This document shows positions 9,229 to 17,370 of a DNA stretch of 64,000 nucleotides, one piece after another (position 1 is the first letter of the stretch; each line of letters begins with the position of its first letter). The notes under the pieces are model-generated. The model worked only from the letters and a program-made list of their open reading frames with translations. It ran no database searches and was not told the DNA's origin. Origin of the DNA: Paraplanobispora takensis (GTDB lineage: Bacteria; Actinomycetota; Actinomycetes; Streptosporangiales; Streptosporangiaceae); the NCBI RefSeq assembly GCF_016863195.1, contig NZ_BOOK01000021.1:80800-144799 (forward strand), given 5' to 3'. Made by a program: the position numbers and the translations under genes.

Positions 9229-9477
9229 TCACCGGGCCGCCATCGCGGCGTGCAGGATGCCGGCCATGTCGGCCACGGTCCGCGCGCCGGCGAAGTCGGC
9301 CGGTTCGAGCTGGACGCCGAGCCGCTCCTCGATGATGACCGCGATCTCCACCCACTCGAGGCTGTCGATCTGGTGGTCGGCGATGGTGGCACTGGGTTTC
9401 ACCTGGTCGCTCGGCACACTGAGCACCTCGGCGATCGCCGACCTGACGACGGACGTGGCTGAGTCAAGGCTTGTCAT
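9229..9477 (-). CDS. Acyl carrier protein
   Basis: An 82-residue phosphopantetheine-binding carrier. The attachment serine is Ser39 in DHQIDSLEWVE, followed by the typical acidic helix II and the IIEERLGVQLEPADF segment. ATG at 9477 has AGGTGG upstream; an upstream in-frame start would add an atypical arginine-rich leader. The gene is immediately upstream of the ketosynthase. Unlike FabD-FabH-ACP-FabF housekeeping clusters, only the ACP and ketosynthase are here, so this is likely a dedicated carrier. Confidence 0.93.
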   Translation of the reverse strand: MTSLDSATSVVRSAIAEVLSVPSDQVKPSATIADHQIDSLEWVEIAVIIEERLGVQLEPADFAGARTVADMAGILHAAMAAR

Positions 9478-9537
9478 TCGCCCACCTTTTGACGGGATTC
9501 GATTCGCTCGCGCCCATGCAGACCCCGGACTATGCCC

Positions 9538-9560
9538 TCTAGACACATGTTCTGTCTAGA
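9538..9560. promoter_or_regulatory. Perfect 8-bp inverted repeat upstream of the ACP gene
   Basis: TCTAGACA and TGTCTAGA flank a 7-nt spacer. It lies 61 bp upstream of the ACP start and about 210 bp upstream of the DUF4331 gene, so it could be an operator for either direction. No known motif was recognised. Confidence 0.5.
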
Positions 9561-9563
9561 CCC

Positions 9564-9590
9564 TGGGAGGCGGAATTCCCGCGCCTCCCA
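9564..9590. repeat. GC-rich 9-bp inverted repeat (hairpin)
   Basis: TGGGAGGCG and CGCCTCCCA flank a 9-nt spacer containing GAATTC. It follows the operator-like repeat at 9538 by three bases. It may be a hairpin or a second protein site; there is no T-tract in either direction. Confidence 0.5.
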
Positions 9591-9593
9591 CTC

Positions 9594-9647
9594 ATTTGCG
9601 GATGGTTTCCGCGGCCGGGAATTTGCGGATGGTTTCCGCGGCCGGGA
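9594..9647. repeat. Exact 27-bp tandem duplication
   Basis: Two identical 27-bp units, each beginning ATTTGCGGATGG and ending CGGCCGGGA, occupy 9594-9620 and 9621-9647. They are intergenic, upstream of the DUF4331 gene. Exact identity suggests a recent duplication. Confidence 0.9.
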
Positions 9648-9769
9648 AATCGCGGCAATCCGATGGCCTCCCGGCGACGAACAACCCGTCGAGGAACCCG
9701 GCCGGATCCTTGCTCTCCCCATCCCGAGGCCGGTCGCATCCGCGGCCGGCAGCCGAAAGGACCTACGAC

Positions 9770-11152
9770 ATGGAGTTCCGGATCAACCGGCGCGCCCTGC
9801 TGGGACTGGGCGTGTCCGGAGCGTTGATCGCCTCCTCGTTCGCCCTGCTCAGCCCCGCGACCGGCACGGCGTCCTCGCACCGCGAGGCCCCGATGATCTC
9901 AGGTGACCCGCGCAACGACAACACCGACGTCTACGCGTTCGTCAGCCCCGACAAAACAGACACGGTAACGCTTCTCGCCAATTTCATCCCGTTCCAGGAG
10001 CCGAACGGCGGGCCGAACTTCTACTCGTTCGACGTCAATTCCCGGTACAACATCAAGATCGACAGTGACGGCGACGCGAAGCCCGACATCACCTACCAGT
10101 GGCGCTTCCGTAATGAGGACAAGCGTGGAAACGCCACATTCCTCTACAACAACGGTCCCGTCACCTCGCTGAACGACGAGAACCTGCTGTTCAGGCAGCG
10201 CTACACACTGCTCAAGATCACTTCCCAGGGCACCAAGACGCTGGTGTCCAACGGGATCGTGGCGCCGAGCAACGTCGGCGCCGCCTCGATCCCCGACTAC
10301 GGCACCTTGCGCTCGCAGGCCATCACCACCCTGCCGGGCGACGGCAAGACCTACGCCGGGCAGTCGGACGAGTCGTTCTTCCTCGACCTGCGGGTCTTCG
10401 ACCTGCTGTACGGCGGTGACCTGTCCGAGGTCGGCCAGGACACCCTCAAGGGCTACAACGTCAACACGCTGGCGCTCCAGCTGCCCAAGGACGAGGTCGC
10501 CCTGAAGGGCAACTCGAAGGACAACCCGGTCATCGGCGTGTGGTCCACCGTGGACAAGAAGGGGGCCGACGGCTTCGTCCAGGTCTCCCGGCTGGGACAG
10601 CCGCTGGTCAACGAGCTCGTGATGCCGGCCGGGCTGAAGGACACCTTCAACTCGATCAGCCCCGACAAGGACGCCGGCATCCCGGCGGTCGTCAACCGCG
10701 TCACCGACCCCGAGCTGGCCCGGCTGCTGCAGGCCATCTACGGCATCAAGGCGCCCGCGACCCCGCGCAACGACCTGGTCGAGATCTTCCTGACCGGTAT
10801 CGCCAAGGACAACGGCCCGATCAAGACGGACCTCAACTCGCAGACCCTCAACAAGGACGCGGTCAAGCTGCGCCCCTCGGAGATGCTGCGGCTGAACATG
10901 TCCATCGCGCCCAGCAAGGACCCCAACCGCCTCGGCGTGATCGGCGGCGACCCGCAGGGCTACCCCAACGGCCGTCGCTTCGTCGATGACACGGTCGACA
11001 TCTCCCTGCAGGTGGTGGCCGGCGCCGCCCAGAGCGGCAAGCTCGTCGACGCTCTGGCAGCCGGGGACAAGGTGGACGCCAACGACAAGCCGACCGGCAA
11101 GACGTTCCCCTACATCCCGCTCCCCAGCAACAAGGCCGTGAACCAGAACTGA
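9770..11152 (+). CDS. Secreted DUF4331-domain protein
   Basis: A 460-residue exported protein. The N-terminus carries a signal resembling a Tat signal (NRRALLGLGVSG followed by a hydrophobic stretch and an Ala-rich cleavage zone near residue 35). The mature part starts with SSHREAPMISGDP and contains NTDVYAFVSPD, both hallmarks of DUF4331. The biochemical function of this domain is not established. ATG at 9770 has AAAGGA upstream. It is followed by a TPR protein and a NicO-type transporter, an arrangement I have met in other actinomycetes, so a role in metal handling at the envelope is possible but unproven. Confidence 0.9.
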   Translation: MEFRINRRALLGLGVSGALIASSFALLSPATGTASSHREAPMISGDPRNDNTDVYAFVSPDKTDTVTLLANFIPFQEPNGGPNFYSFDVNSRYNIKIDSDGDAKPDITYQWRFRNEDKRGNATFLYNNGPVTSLNDENLLFRQRYTLLKITSQGTKTLVSNGIVAPSNVGAASIPDYGTLRSQAITTLPGDGKTYAGQSDESFFLDLRVFDLLYGGDLSEVGQDTLKGYNVNTLALQLPKDEVALKGNSKDNPVIGVWSTVDKKGADGFVQVSRLGQPLVNELVMPAGLKDTFNSISPDKDAGIPAVVNRVTDPELARLLQAIYGIKAPATPRNDLVEIFLTGIAKDNGPIKTDLNSQTLNKDAVKLRPSEMLRLNMSIAPSKDPNRLGVIGGDPQGYPNGRRFVDDTVDISLQVVAGAAQSGKLVDALAAGDKVDANDKPTGKTFPYIPLPSNKAVNQN

Positions 11153-11159
11153 TCCCCCA

Positions 11160-11192
11160 GGTGCGGAGCCCGGCCCGTCCGGGCTCCGCACC
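11160..11192 (+). terminator. Perfect 14-bp hairpin after the DUF4331 gene
   Basis: Arms GGTGCGGAGCCCGG (11160-11173) and its exact complement (11179-11192) enclose a 5-nt loop, 8 bp after the stop codon. There is no T-run, as is common for actinomycete terminators. The rest of the gap to 11364 is C-rich low-complexity sequence with repeated CTCCCGCA units near 11248-11272. Confidence 0.75.
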
Positions 11193-11364
11193 TCCCGCAC
11201 CTCCCGCGTTTCCCGCCTTTCCGGGAGACCGTTCCCGCACTTCCGCGCCTCCCGCACTCCCGCACTCCCGCACTCCGGGGAGACCGCCCCCGCGCCTCCC
11301 GTACTCCTCGCCCTTCCGCGAGCCGTTCCCGCCGTGACCGCGCACCCGCCCAGGAGAGATCACC

Positions 11365-12771
11365 GTGAAGACTTCCCTCCCCGAGAGGAGACCGCCGCGA
11401 GACGGCCGCGCCGGCGTCCCCGGCGTCCCCGACGGCTCCGACGGCTCCGGCCGTCGTGGGACGTCCGCCGCGCGGACCCGCGTCAAGGTGGGGATCGCCG
11501 TCCTGGGGCTGGCCGTGGCGCTGACCGCGGGCGCCTCGCTGTTCCCCTGGCAGACAGTCCCGCCGGGTACCGGCTCGGCCGAGGTGCCGGTCCAGATCGC
11601 GGGTCCCGCCGAGCTCCCCTCCTCCGCCGCCTCGGTGGAGGAGGCGATCAAGGGGCTGGGCGACCGGCTGCGCCGCCTGCCGCGGGACGACCAGGCCTGG
11701 GCGGGCCTGGGTGCGGCCTACATCCAGCAGGCCCGCCTCACCGCCGACCCGTCCCTGTACCCCAGGGCCGAGCGGGCGCTGGCCCGGTCCGCCGAGCTGA
11801 GCCCGGACAACTTCGCCGCCCTGACCGGCCAGGCCGCGCTCGCCGCCGGACGCCACGACTTCGCCGAAGCCGTACGGCTGGCGCGGCGCTCGGCCGCCGT
11901 CAATCCCTACGGCCCCGGCGCCCAGGCGGTCCTGGCCGACGCCTACACCCAGCTCGGCCGGTACGGCGACGCCGAGCGGGCGATCGACCGGATGATGGAG
12001 CTGCGGCCCGGCGTCGCGGCCTTCACCCGGGCCTCCTACGCCGCCGAGCTGCGCGGCGACCGCGCCGAGGCCCGCCGGATGCTGGAGCGCGCCCTGCAGG
12101 ACGCCTTCACCCCCGCCGACGTCGCCTACTGCCACTACTACCTGGGCGAGCTCGACCTGCACGCCGGCGACCTCGCCGGGGCCGCCGAGCGCTACCGCAC
12201 GGCGCTGCAGGCCTCTCCGGACTTCACCCCCGCGCTGGCCGGCACCGCCAGGGCCGCCGCGCTCGACGGCAGGACGGCCGAGGCGCTCGACCTGTACGCC
12301 ACGGTGGTCGGGCGGCTGCCGCTGGCCCAGTACGTGGTCGAGTACGCGGAGGTGCTCAAGGCCTCGGGCGCCGACCCCTCGGGACAGTGGGAGCTGCTGC
12401 GCGCGCAGCGGCGCCTGATGGCCGAGGCCGGCGTCAAGGACGATCTGACCTGGGCGGAGTACGAGGCCGACCACGGCTCCCCGGCCCGGGCCGTCGAACA
12501 CGCCCGCGCCGAGTACGCCCGCAACCCCAACGTGGTGGCCGCCGACGCCCTGGCCTGGTCGCTGCACCGCGACGGCCGCAGCCGCGAGGCCCTGCCGTAC
12601 GCGGAGAAGGCCACCGCCACCGGCTGGCGCAACGCCCTCCTGCTGCACCACCGCACCGAGATCGAGCGCGCGCTCGGCATGAAGGACCGGGCCCGCCGGT
12701 CGGCCGACGCGGCCCGCGACGCCAACCCGGCCTTCTCCCCTCGCCTGCCCGCCCTGGCGAGATTCTCCTGA
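11365..12771 (+). CDS. Membrane-anchored tetratricopeptide-repeat protein
   Basis: A 468-residue protein. A basic N-terminus (about 45 residues) leads to one hydrophobic helix (about residues 45-65) and then helical TPR-like repeats from about residue 95 to the end, with recognisable units around WAGLGAAYIQQARL, FAALTGQAALAAGR and AVLADAYTQLGR. It probably sits outside or at the membrane as a scaffold for partner proteins. It lies between the DUF4331 and NicO-type genes, and all three probably work together. No enzymatic motif is seen. Confidence 0.85.
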   Translation: MKTSLPERRPPRDGRAGVPGVPDGSDGSGRRGTSAARTRVKVGIAVLGLAVALTAGASLFPWQTVPPGTGSAEVPVQIAGPAELPSSAASVEEAIKGLGDRLRRLPRDDQAWAGLGAAYIQQARLTADPSLYPRAERALARSAELSPDNFAALTGQAALAAGRHDFAEAVRLARRSAAVNPYGPGAQAVLADAYTQLGRYGDAERAIDRMMELRPGVAAFTRASYAAELRGDRAEARRMLERALQDAFTPADVAYCHYYLGELDLHAGDLAGAAERYRTALQASPDFTPALAGTARAAALDGRTAEALDLYATVVGRLPLAQYVVEYAEVLKASGADPSGQWELLRAQRRLMAEAGVKDDLTWAEYEADHGSPARAVEHARAEYARNPNVVAADALAWSLHRDGRSREALPYAEKATATGWRNALLLHHRTEIERALGMKDRARRSADAARDANPAFSPRLPALARFS

Positions 12772-12975
12772 CCCCCGCCCGGGCGGGTCTCTCTCCCGAC
12801 CCTCCCCAGCCCGCCCGGGGCGGGACCCTCCGATCCCACCGGCCGCCCTCGCAGAGCCTCTCCCGATCTCACGACCGCTCTCGTGGGCGCCACCCGCTCC
12901 AGGCCCTCCCGGCCCCTCCCACGCCCGCCCCGGCGAGGTCCGTCCGGCCTCCCGGAACGACCCGAGGTTCTCTCC

Positions 12976-14922
12976 ATGACGCCCCGAACGATGTCCCGCC
13001 CGATGACCGCCTGGATCGCCACCGGTCTCGTGGCCCTGGGCACGGCGCTCGCCCTGCCGGCCGCCCCGGCCGCGGCGGCGACGGCACCCGTGACCGTGAC
13101 CGTGACAGGGACGGCGACGGTGACGGCGACGGCCGCGACCCCGGCCGTCGCGCACCCGCTGGGCAACTTCACCGTCAACCACTACAACGGCCTGCGGGTC
13201 TTCCCCGACCGGGTGGAGAACCACGCCATCATCGACAGCGCCGAGCTGCCCACCCTGCAGAGCCGCCCCGCGGCGGACACCGACCGCTCGGGCGCGGTGT
13301 CACCGGCCGAGCGGTCGGCGTACGGCGCGGCCCGCTGCGCCGGGCTGGCCTCCGCGCAGCGGCTGAGCGTGAACGGCACCGCTGTGACGTGGCGGGTCGT
13401 CGCTTCGGACTTCGCCTACGCGCCGGGACAGGGCGGCCTGGAGACCAGCCGGCTGACGTGCTCGCTGTCCGCCACGGCTTCCCGGCCGCGGACGGTCGAG
13501 TTCGAGGACGGGTTCCTGGACGACCGGCTGGGCTGGCGGGAGGCCACCGCGGTCGCCCTCGGCGGGGTCCGGCTGACGGAGTCCTCGGTGCCGGAGACGA
13601 GTGTGAGCGGGGAACTGCGCAGCTATCCCGACGATCTGCTGACGAGCCCGCTCGACCAGCGCACCGCGCGGTTGAGCGTCGGCCCCGGGAACAACGGCGT
13701 TCCCGGGACCGGGCCCCGGACCGGACTGGAGACCGGTCCCGGGGCCGAGACCGGAACCGGAGTGGGAGCCGGTTCCGGGAACGGCGACACGGCCGGGGCC
13801 GGGCCCGATGCCGGCACGGGAACCGGCACCGGCCCCGGACCGTCCTCGGCCGTGTCGCCACTCCTGCCCCCGGGGCCGATCGGGGACGCGTTCGCCGCGC
13901 TGGACCGCGCGTTCACCGGCCTGATCGGCACCGAGTCGCTGACGGTCCCGCTCGGTCTGCTGGCGGTGGGCATCGCCGTGCTCCTGGGAGCGGGGCACGC
14001 GCTCATCCCCGGCCACGGCAAGACCATCATGGCCGCCTACCTGGCGGGACGGCGCGGCCGGCCGCGTGACGCCCTGGTCGTCGGCGCCACCGTGACCGTC
14101 ACCCACACCCTGGGCGTCCTGGTGGTGGGCCTGCTGCTGAGCGCCTTCTCCTTCCTCACCGGGGAGTCGGTTCTCGCCTGGCTCGGCCTGGCCAGCGGCC
14201 TGATCATCGTCGCCGTGGGCACCCGCCTGCTGTCCACCGCCTGGCGCGCCTACCGCACCGGCGAGTCGCTCCCCCACGGTCACGGCCACGGCCACTTCGG
14301 CGCTTTCGGCCATGGCCACGGCCACGGCCACGGCCACGGCCACGGGCATGCTCACGAGCCCGAGGGCGGGCAGGGGCACGAGCACGACCATGACGACGAG
14401 CACGACCACGGTCACGAGCACGAGGACAGTCACGGGCACGGGCACGGGCACGGGGACGCGGACGCGGACGCGGACCGCCAGGCCGTCCGGGTGGCGGTCC
14501 TGGACACGCCGGACGCGCAACAGGCCGCCGGCGCCCCGATCTCCGAGGCTCCGGTCTCGGCCGCTCCGGCCCGTGACGACAGACCGGCGCCCGCACAGTC
14601 GCAACGCGGGCTGGTGGGCCTGGGCATAGCGGGCGGGCTGGTGCCGAGCCCTTCGGCACTGATCGTCCTGCTCGGCGCGATCGCGCTCGGGCGGACCTGG
14701 TTCGGGATCGCGCTGGTCCTGGCCTACGGCATCGGCATGGCCGGGACCCTCACGGCCACCGGCCTGCTCCTGGTCAGGCTCGCCGGGCGGCTCGACCGCT
14801 TCGCGACGGCGGGCCGGGGCCTGGCGGCCCGCCTGTCGGCCCTGGCCCCGGTCGGCACCGCCGTGGTCGTCGTCCTGCTCGGTCTCGGCCTCGCCCTGCG
14901 CAGCCTCACCGGCGCGGTATGA
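12976..14922 (+). CDS. NicO/RcnA-type nickel-cobalt transporter-like protein with His-rich loop
   Basis: A 648-residue membrane protein. Signal peptide at residues 10-35, then an extracytoplasmic domain (about 60-230, starting HPLGNFTVNHYNGL), a Gly/Thr-rich linker (about 235-295) and a six-helix NicO-like core. The core carries the metal motif GHALIPGHGKT near residue 337 and a second GLVPSPSALIVLLG near residue 555. A loop at about 432-498 is packed with His, Asp and Glu in HGHGHG-like runs and would bind divalent metal. Transport of nickel or cobalt is inferred from family; export or import is undecided. Its 3' end overlaps the convergent MFS gene by 17 bp. Confidence 0.85.
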   Translation: MTPRTMSRPMTAWIATGLVALGTALALPAAPAAAATAPVTVTVTGTATVTATAATPAVAHPLGNFTVNHYNGLRVFPDRVENHAIIDSAELPTLQSRPAADTDRSGAVSPAERSAYGAARCAGLASAQRLSVNGTAVTWRVVASDFAYAPGQGGLETSRLTCSLSATASRPRTVEFEDGFLDDRLGWREATAVALGGVRLTESSVPETSVSGELRSYPDDLLTSPLDQRTARLSVGPGNNGVPGTGPRTGLETGPGAETGTGVGAGSGNGDTAGAGPDAGTGTGTGPGPSSAVSPLLPPGPIGDAFAALDRAFTGLIGTESLTVPLGLLAVGIAVLLGAGHALIPGHGKTIMAAYLAGRRGRPRDALVVGATVTVTHTLGVLVVGLLLSAFSFLTGESVLAWLGLASGLIIVAVGTRLLSTAWRAYRTGESLPHGHGHGHFGAFGHGHGHGHGHGHGHAHEPEGGQGHEHDHDDEHDHGHEHEDSHGHGHGHGDADADADRQAVRVAVLDTPDAQQAAGAPISEAPVSAAPARDDRPAPAQSQRGLVGLGIAGGLVPSPSALIVLLGAIALGRTWFGIALVLAYGIGMAGTLTATGLLLVRLAGRLDRFATAGRGLAARLSALAPVGTAVVVVLLGLGLALRSLTGAV

Positions 14923-16171
14923 CCGCCTCCGGCCGCCGGGAGAATCCGCGTGCACTGGGGACCAGGGCCGCAGCCGCAGGAGCGAGGAAGCAGACCAGCG
15001 CGCAGACGCCCAGGACCGCCGGCCACCCGAAGGCGTCCATCGCCGGGGCGATGAGTACGAGCCCGGCCGGTGCGAGCCCGTAGGACAACAGGAAGTCCAG
15101 CGAGGAGACCCGGGCCAGCAGGCCCGGGTCGACCTCGCGCTGCGTCGCGGTGAACCACGGGACGTTGAACAGCTCGATCCCCAGGCCGGCGACGAGGTAG
15201 GCGCCCGCCACCACGAGCGGATGCACCGGCAGCAGCAGGCTGAGCGGCGCGAAGCCGTAGCAGGCCAGTCCGGCGAGCGCGGCCCGGCCCTGGGCCCGGG
15301 GCCGCCAGCGCGCGATGATCAGAGCGCCGGCCAGCGCGCCCGCGACGTAGGCGGTGGTGGCCCCGGCCAGCACCGCCTCGGTGCCGTACCGGTCCCTGCT
15401 CACCAGGGGGAGGACGACGCCCGTCGCGGAGTACCCCGTGGCGATGACGGCGGTGAGCGCGGCCAGGCCGGCCACGAACCAGGGATGCCTGCGCGCCTCG
15501 CGCACGCCGTCGGCGAGCTCGGTCAGGAACGGGGCCCGCGGGCGGGCCGGGACGGTGGTGGGACCGACCGCCGGGGAGGCCGGGGGCAGCAGCGCCGCCG
15601 GCAGCCAGAGCAGCCCGGTGGCCACCAGCAGCGTCCGCGTGTCGAGGACCGCGGCCAGAAGGGCGGTCAGCCCGGGTGCGACCAGGGTGGTGATCCGTAC
15701 GGCGAGCGTCATCGCCGCGTTGGCCTGCTGCCGGCGTGAGGCGTCGACCACCTCGGCGGTGAGCGCCTGGAACGCGGGACGGCAGGCCCCCTGTCCTGCT
15801 CCCACCACCGCGGCCGCCCCGCACATGAGCGGTGCGGACCCGCCGAGACCGGCGGCGATCAGCGGCGTGGCCAGCGCCGCGGCCAGCCCGGCCCACAGGA
15901 CGACCACCCGGCGCGGATACCGGTCGGCCAGCACGCCGCCGACGGGGACGGCGGCCAGGAAGCCCGCCGTACGGGCGGCGAGCGCGAGACCGAGGCCGGC
16001 CGGGGTGAGAACGCGGTCGAGCACCGCCAGCCCGAGGACGAACGGCAGCGCCCAGGTGGCCAGGCCCGAGGCCGTGGTGGCCGCCCACAGCCGCAGGAAG
16101 GGCAGGTCGCGCAGGACGGACCGGTGTCCGGGAAGGGCGCCGGATGCTTCGGGCGCCGGTGTCGTGGTCAC
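14906..16171 (-). CDS. Major facilitator superfamily transporter
   Basis: A 421-residue MFS carrier with about twelve hydrophobic helices. The loop motif GGVLADRYPRRVVVL between helices 2 and 3 matches the MFS A-motif. The GTG at 16171 has AGAGGAG upstream; an in-frame ATG at 16213 lacks a comparable site. It is divergent from the ABC importer genes and shares a 177-bp intergenic region with a Fur-family-like dyad, so both could answer to the same metal sensor. The substrate is unknown; siderophore or metallophore export is one option. Confidence 0.85.
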   Translation of the reverse strand: MTTTPAPEASGALPGHRSVLRDLPFLRLWAATTASGLATWALPFVLGLAVLDRVLTPAGLGLALAARTAGFLAAVPVGGVLADRYPRRVVVLWAGLAAALATPLIAAGLGGSAPLMCGAAAVVGAGQGACRPAFQALTAEVVDASRRQQANAAMTLAVRITTLVAPGLTALLAAVLDTRTLLVATGLLWLPAALLPPASPAVGPTTVPARPRAPFLTELADGVREARRHPWFVAGLAALTAVIATGYSATGVVLPLVSRDRYGTEAVLAGATTAYVAGALAGALIIARWRPRAQGRAALAGLACYGFAPLSLLLPVHPLVVAGAYLVAGLGIELFNVPWFTATQREVDPGLLARVSSLDFLLSYGLAPAGLVLIAPAMDAFGWPAVLGVCALVCFLAPAAAALVPSARGFSRRPEAVIPRR

Positions 16172-16280
16172 GGGGTTGTGCTCCTCTGCGCGTTTCCGCG
16201 GCCGTTCCCGCACGGTGCCGTGCCGGGAGGCGAGGCCGCGGCCGTGGGCGGCCGTCGATCTCGTGTAGGGTTCCGGAGAA

Positions 16281-16301
16281 CGATAACGAAAACGGTTATC
16301 G
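16281..16301. promoter_or_regulatory. Fur-family-like dyad (possible Zur box) between MFS and ABC importer
   Basis: CGATAAC and GTTATCG form a perfect 7-bp inverted repeat around GAAAACG. The inner 15 bp, CGAAAACGGTTATCG, resembles actinobacterial Zur boxes of the TGAAAATNATTTTCA type with deviations. It lies 47 bp upstream of the substrate-binding protein gene and 110 bp upstream of the MFS start. Which metal is sensed cannot be told from sequence alone. Confidence 0.6.
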
Positions 16302-16347
16302 ATTCAAAAACCAGCACATGTTCGTCGCACCTCTCTGGAGGCAGCCC

Positions 16348-17370
16348 ATGTCCCCCCGCGCCCGCCTCGGTGCCGCACTCGCCCTCGCCTTGACGGTCGC
16401 GGGCTGCGCGACCCCCGCCGAGACCCTCTCCTCCGGTCCACCCTCCGGCGGCTCCCCCGCGCAGCGGGCGACGACGGTGACGAGCTGCGGCCACGAGCTC
16501 TCCTTCCAGCGCCCTCCGTCCCGGGTCGTCACCCTGGAGCAGTCCTCGACCGAGCTCCTCCTGGCCCTCGGCCTGCAGGACCGGATGGCCGGGACCTCCA
16601 ACCTCAAGACGGAGATCCCCTCGCGGTACCGGGAGGCGTACGGAAGGATCCCGGTACTCAACCCCAAGATCATCACCACCGAGCAGCTCCGGGCGGCCAC
16701 CCCCGACCTGGCCGTCTCCCCGTTCACCTCCCTCTTCACCAAGGACCGGGCCGGCACCCGGGAGGAGCTCCACCGGGCGGGCCTGCCGACCTACGTGAGC
16801 GCGGTGGACTGCCCCGACCTGGCGAAGGCCGGTCTGACCCCGTTCGACCTGCTGTTCCAGGACTACGAGAACCTGGGACGGATCTTCGGGATCGAGGACC
16901 GGGCCGCCGCCCTCGTCGCGGAGCAGCGGGCCGCGGTCGACGCGGCGGCGGCCTCCGGGAAGAAGGCGGCGGGCAGGCCCTCGATCGTCTGGTTGTACTC
17001 GATGTTCAACGGCGTCCCGTACGTCGCGGGCGACGGCGGCATGCCCGGCGCGATGAGCGAGCTCCTCGGCGCCGAGAACGCCTTCGGCGACGTCGACGAG
17101 CTGTGGCCGGAGGTGTCCTGGGAGGAGGTCGCCAAAAGGGACCCCGACGTCATCGTGATCGGCGACCTGTCGGAGCGCGGCAGGCCGGGAGACTCCGCCG
17201 CGGAGAAGATCGCGATGATGCGGGACAACCCGCTGGCCGCGAAACTGACCGCGGTGCGGGAGAACCGCCTCATCGAGGTCCCGGGGATCGAGCTGGACCC
17301 GTCGGTGCGCACCGTGAACACCCTGCGGCTCGTCACCGAAGGGCTGGAGAGGTTCGGCCATGTCCGTTAG
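16348..17370 (+). CDS. ABC importer substrate-binding lipoprotein, iron-complex/cobalamin/F420-0 type
   Basis: A 340-residue solute-binding lipoprotein. The lipobox LTVAGC gives a lipidated Cys20. The mature part is a type III binding fold: PPSRVVTLEQSSTELLLALGL near residue 53, then the long helical linker, then DVIVIGD and the closing R-L-I-E-V-P-G-I-E. GGAGG precedes the ATG. It overlaps the permease gene by 11 bp. Related cassettes take up siderophores, haem, cobalamin or, by proposal, the cofactor precursor F420-0; the sequence does not settle which. Confidence 0.88.
   Translation: MSPRARLGAALALALTVAGCATPAETLSSGPPSGGSPAQRATTVTSCGHELSFQRPPSRVVTLEQSSTELLLALGLQDRMAGTSNLKTEIPSRYREAYGRIPVLNPKIITTEQLRAATPDLAVSPFTSLFTKDRAGTREELHRAGLPTYVSAVDCPDLAKAGLTPFDLLFQDYENLGRIFGIEDRAAALVAEQRAAVDAAAASGKKAAGRPSIVWLYSMFNGVPYVAGDGGMPGAMSELLGAENAFGDVDELWPEVSWEEVAKRDPDVIVIGDLSERGRPGDSAAEKIAMMRDNPLAAKLTAVRENRLIEVPGIELDPSVRTVNTLRLVTEGLERFGHVR

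Noticed and set aside
9532..9906. Short plus-strand frame beginning upstream of the DUF4331 gene
   Set aside because: It crosses the tandem duplication and overlaps the true gene in another frame; there is no ribosome site or family match.
11334..14069. Open frame of over 900 codons overlapping the TPR and NicO genes
   Set aside because: Shadow frame of real genes with strong domain evidence; composition is low-complexity.
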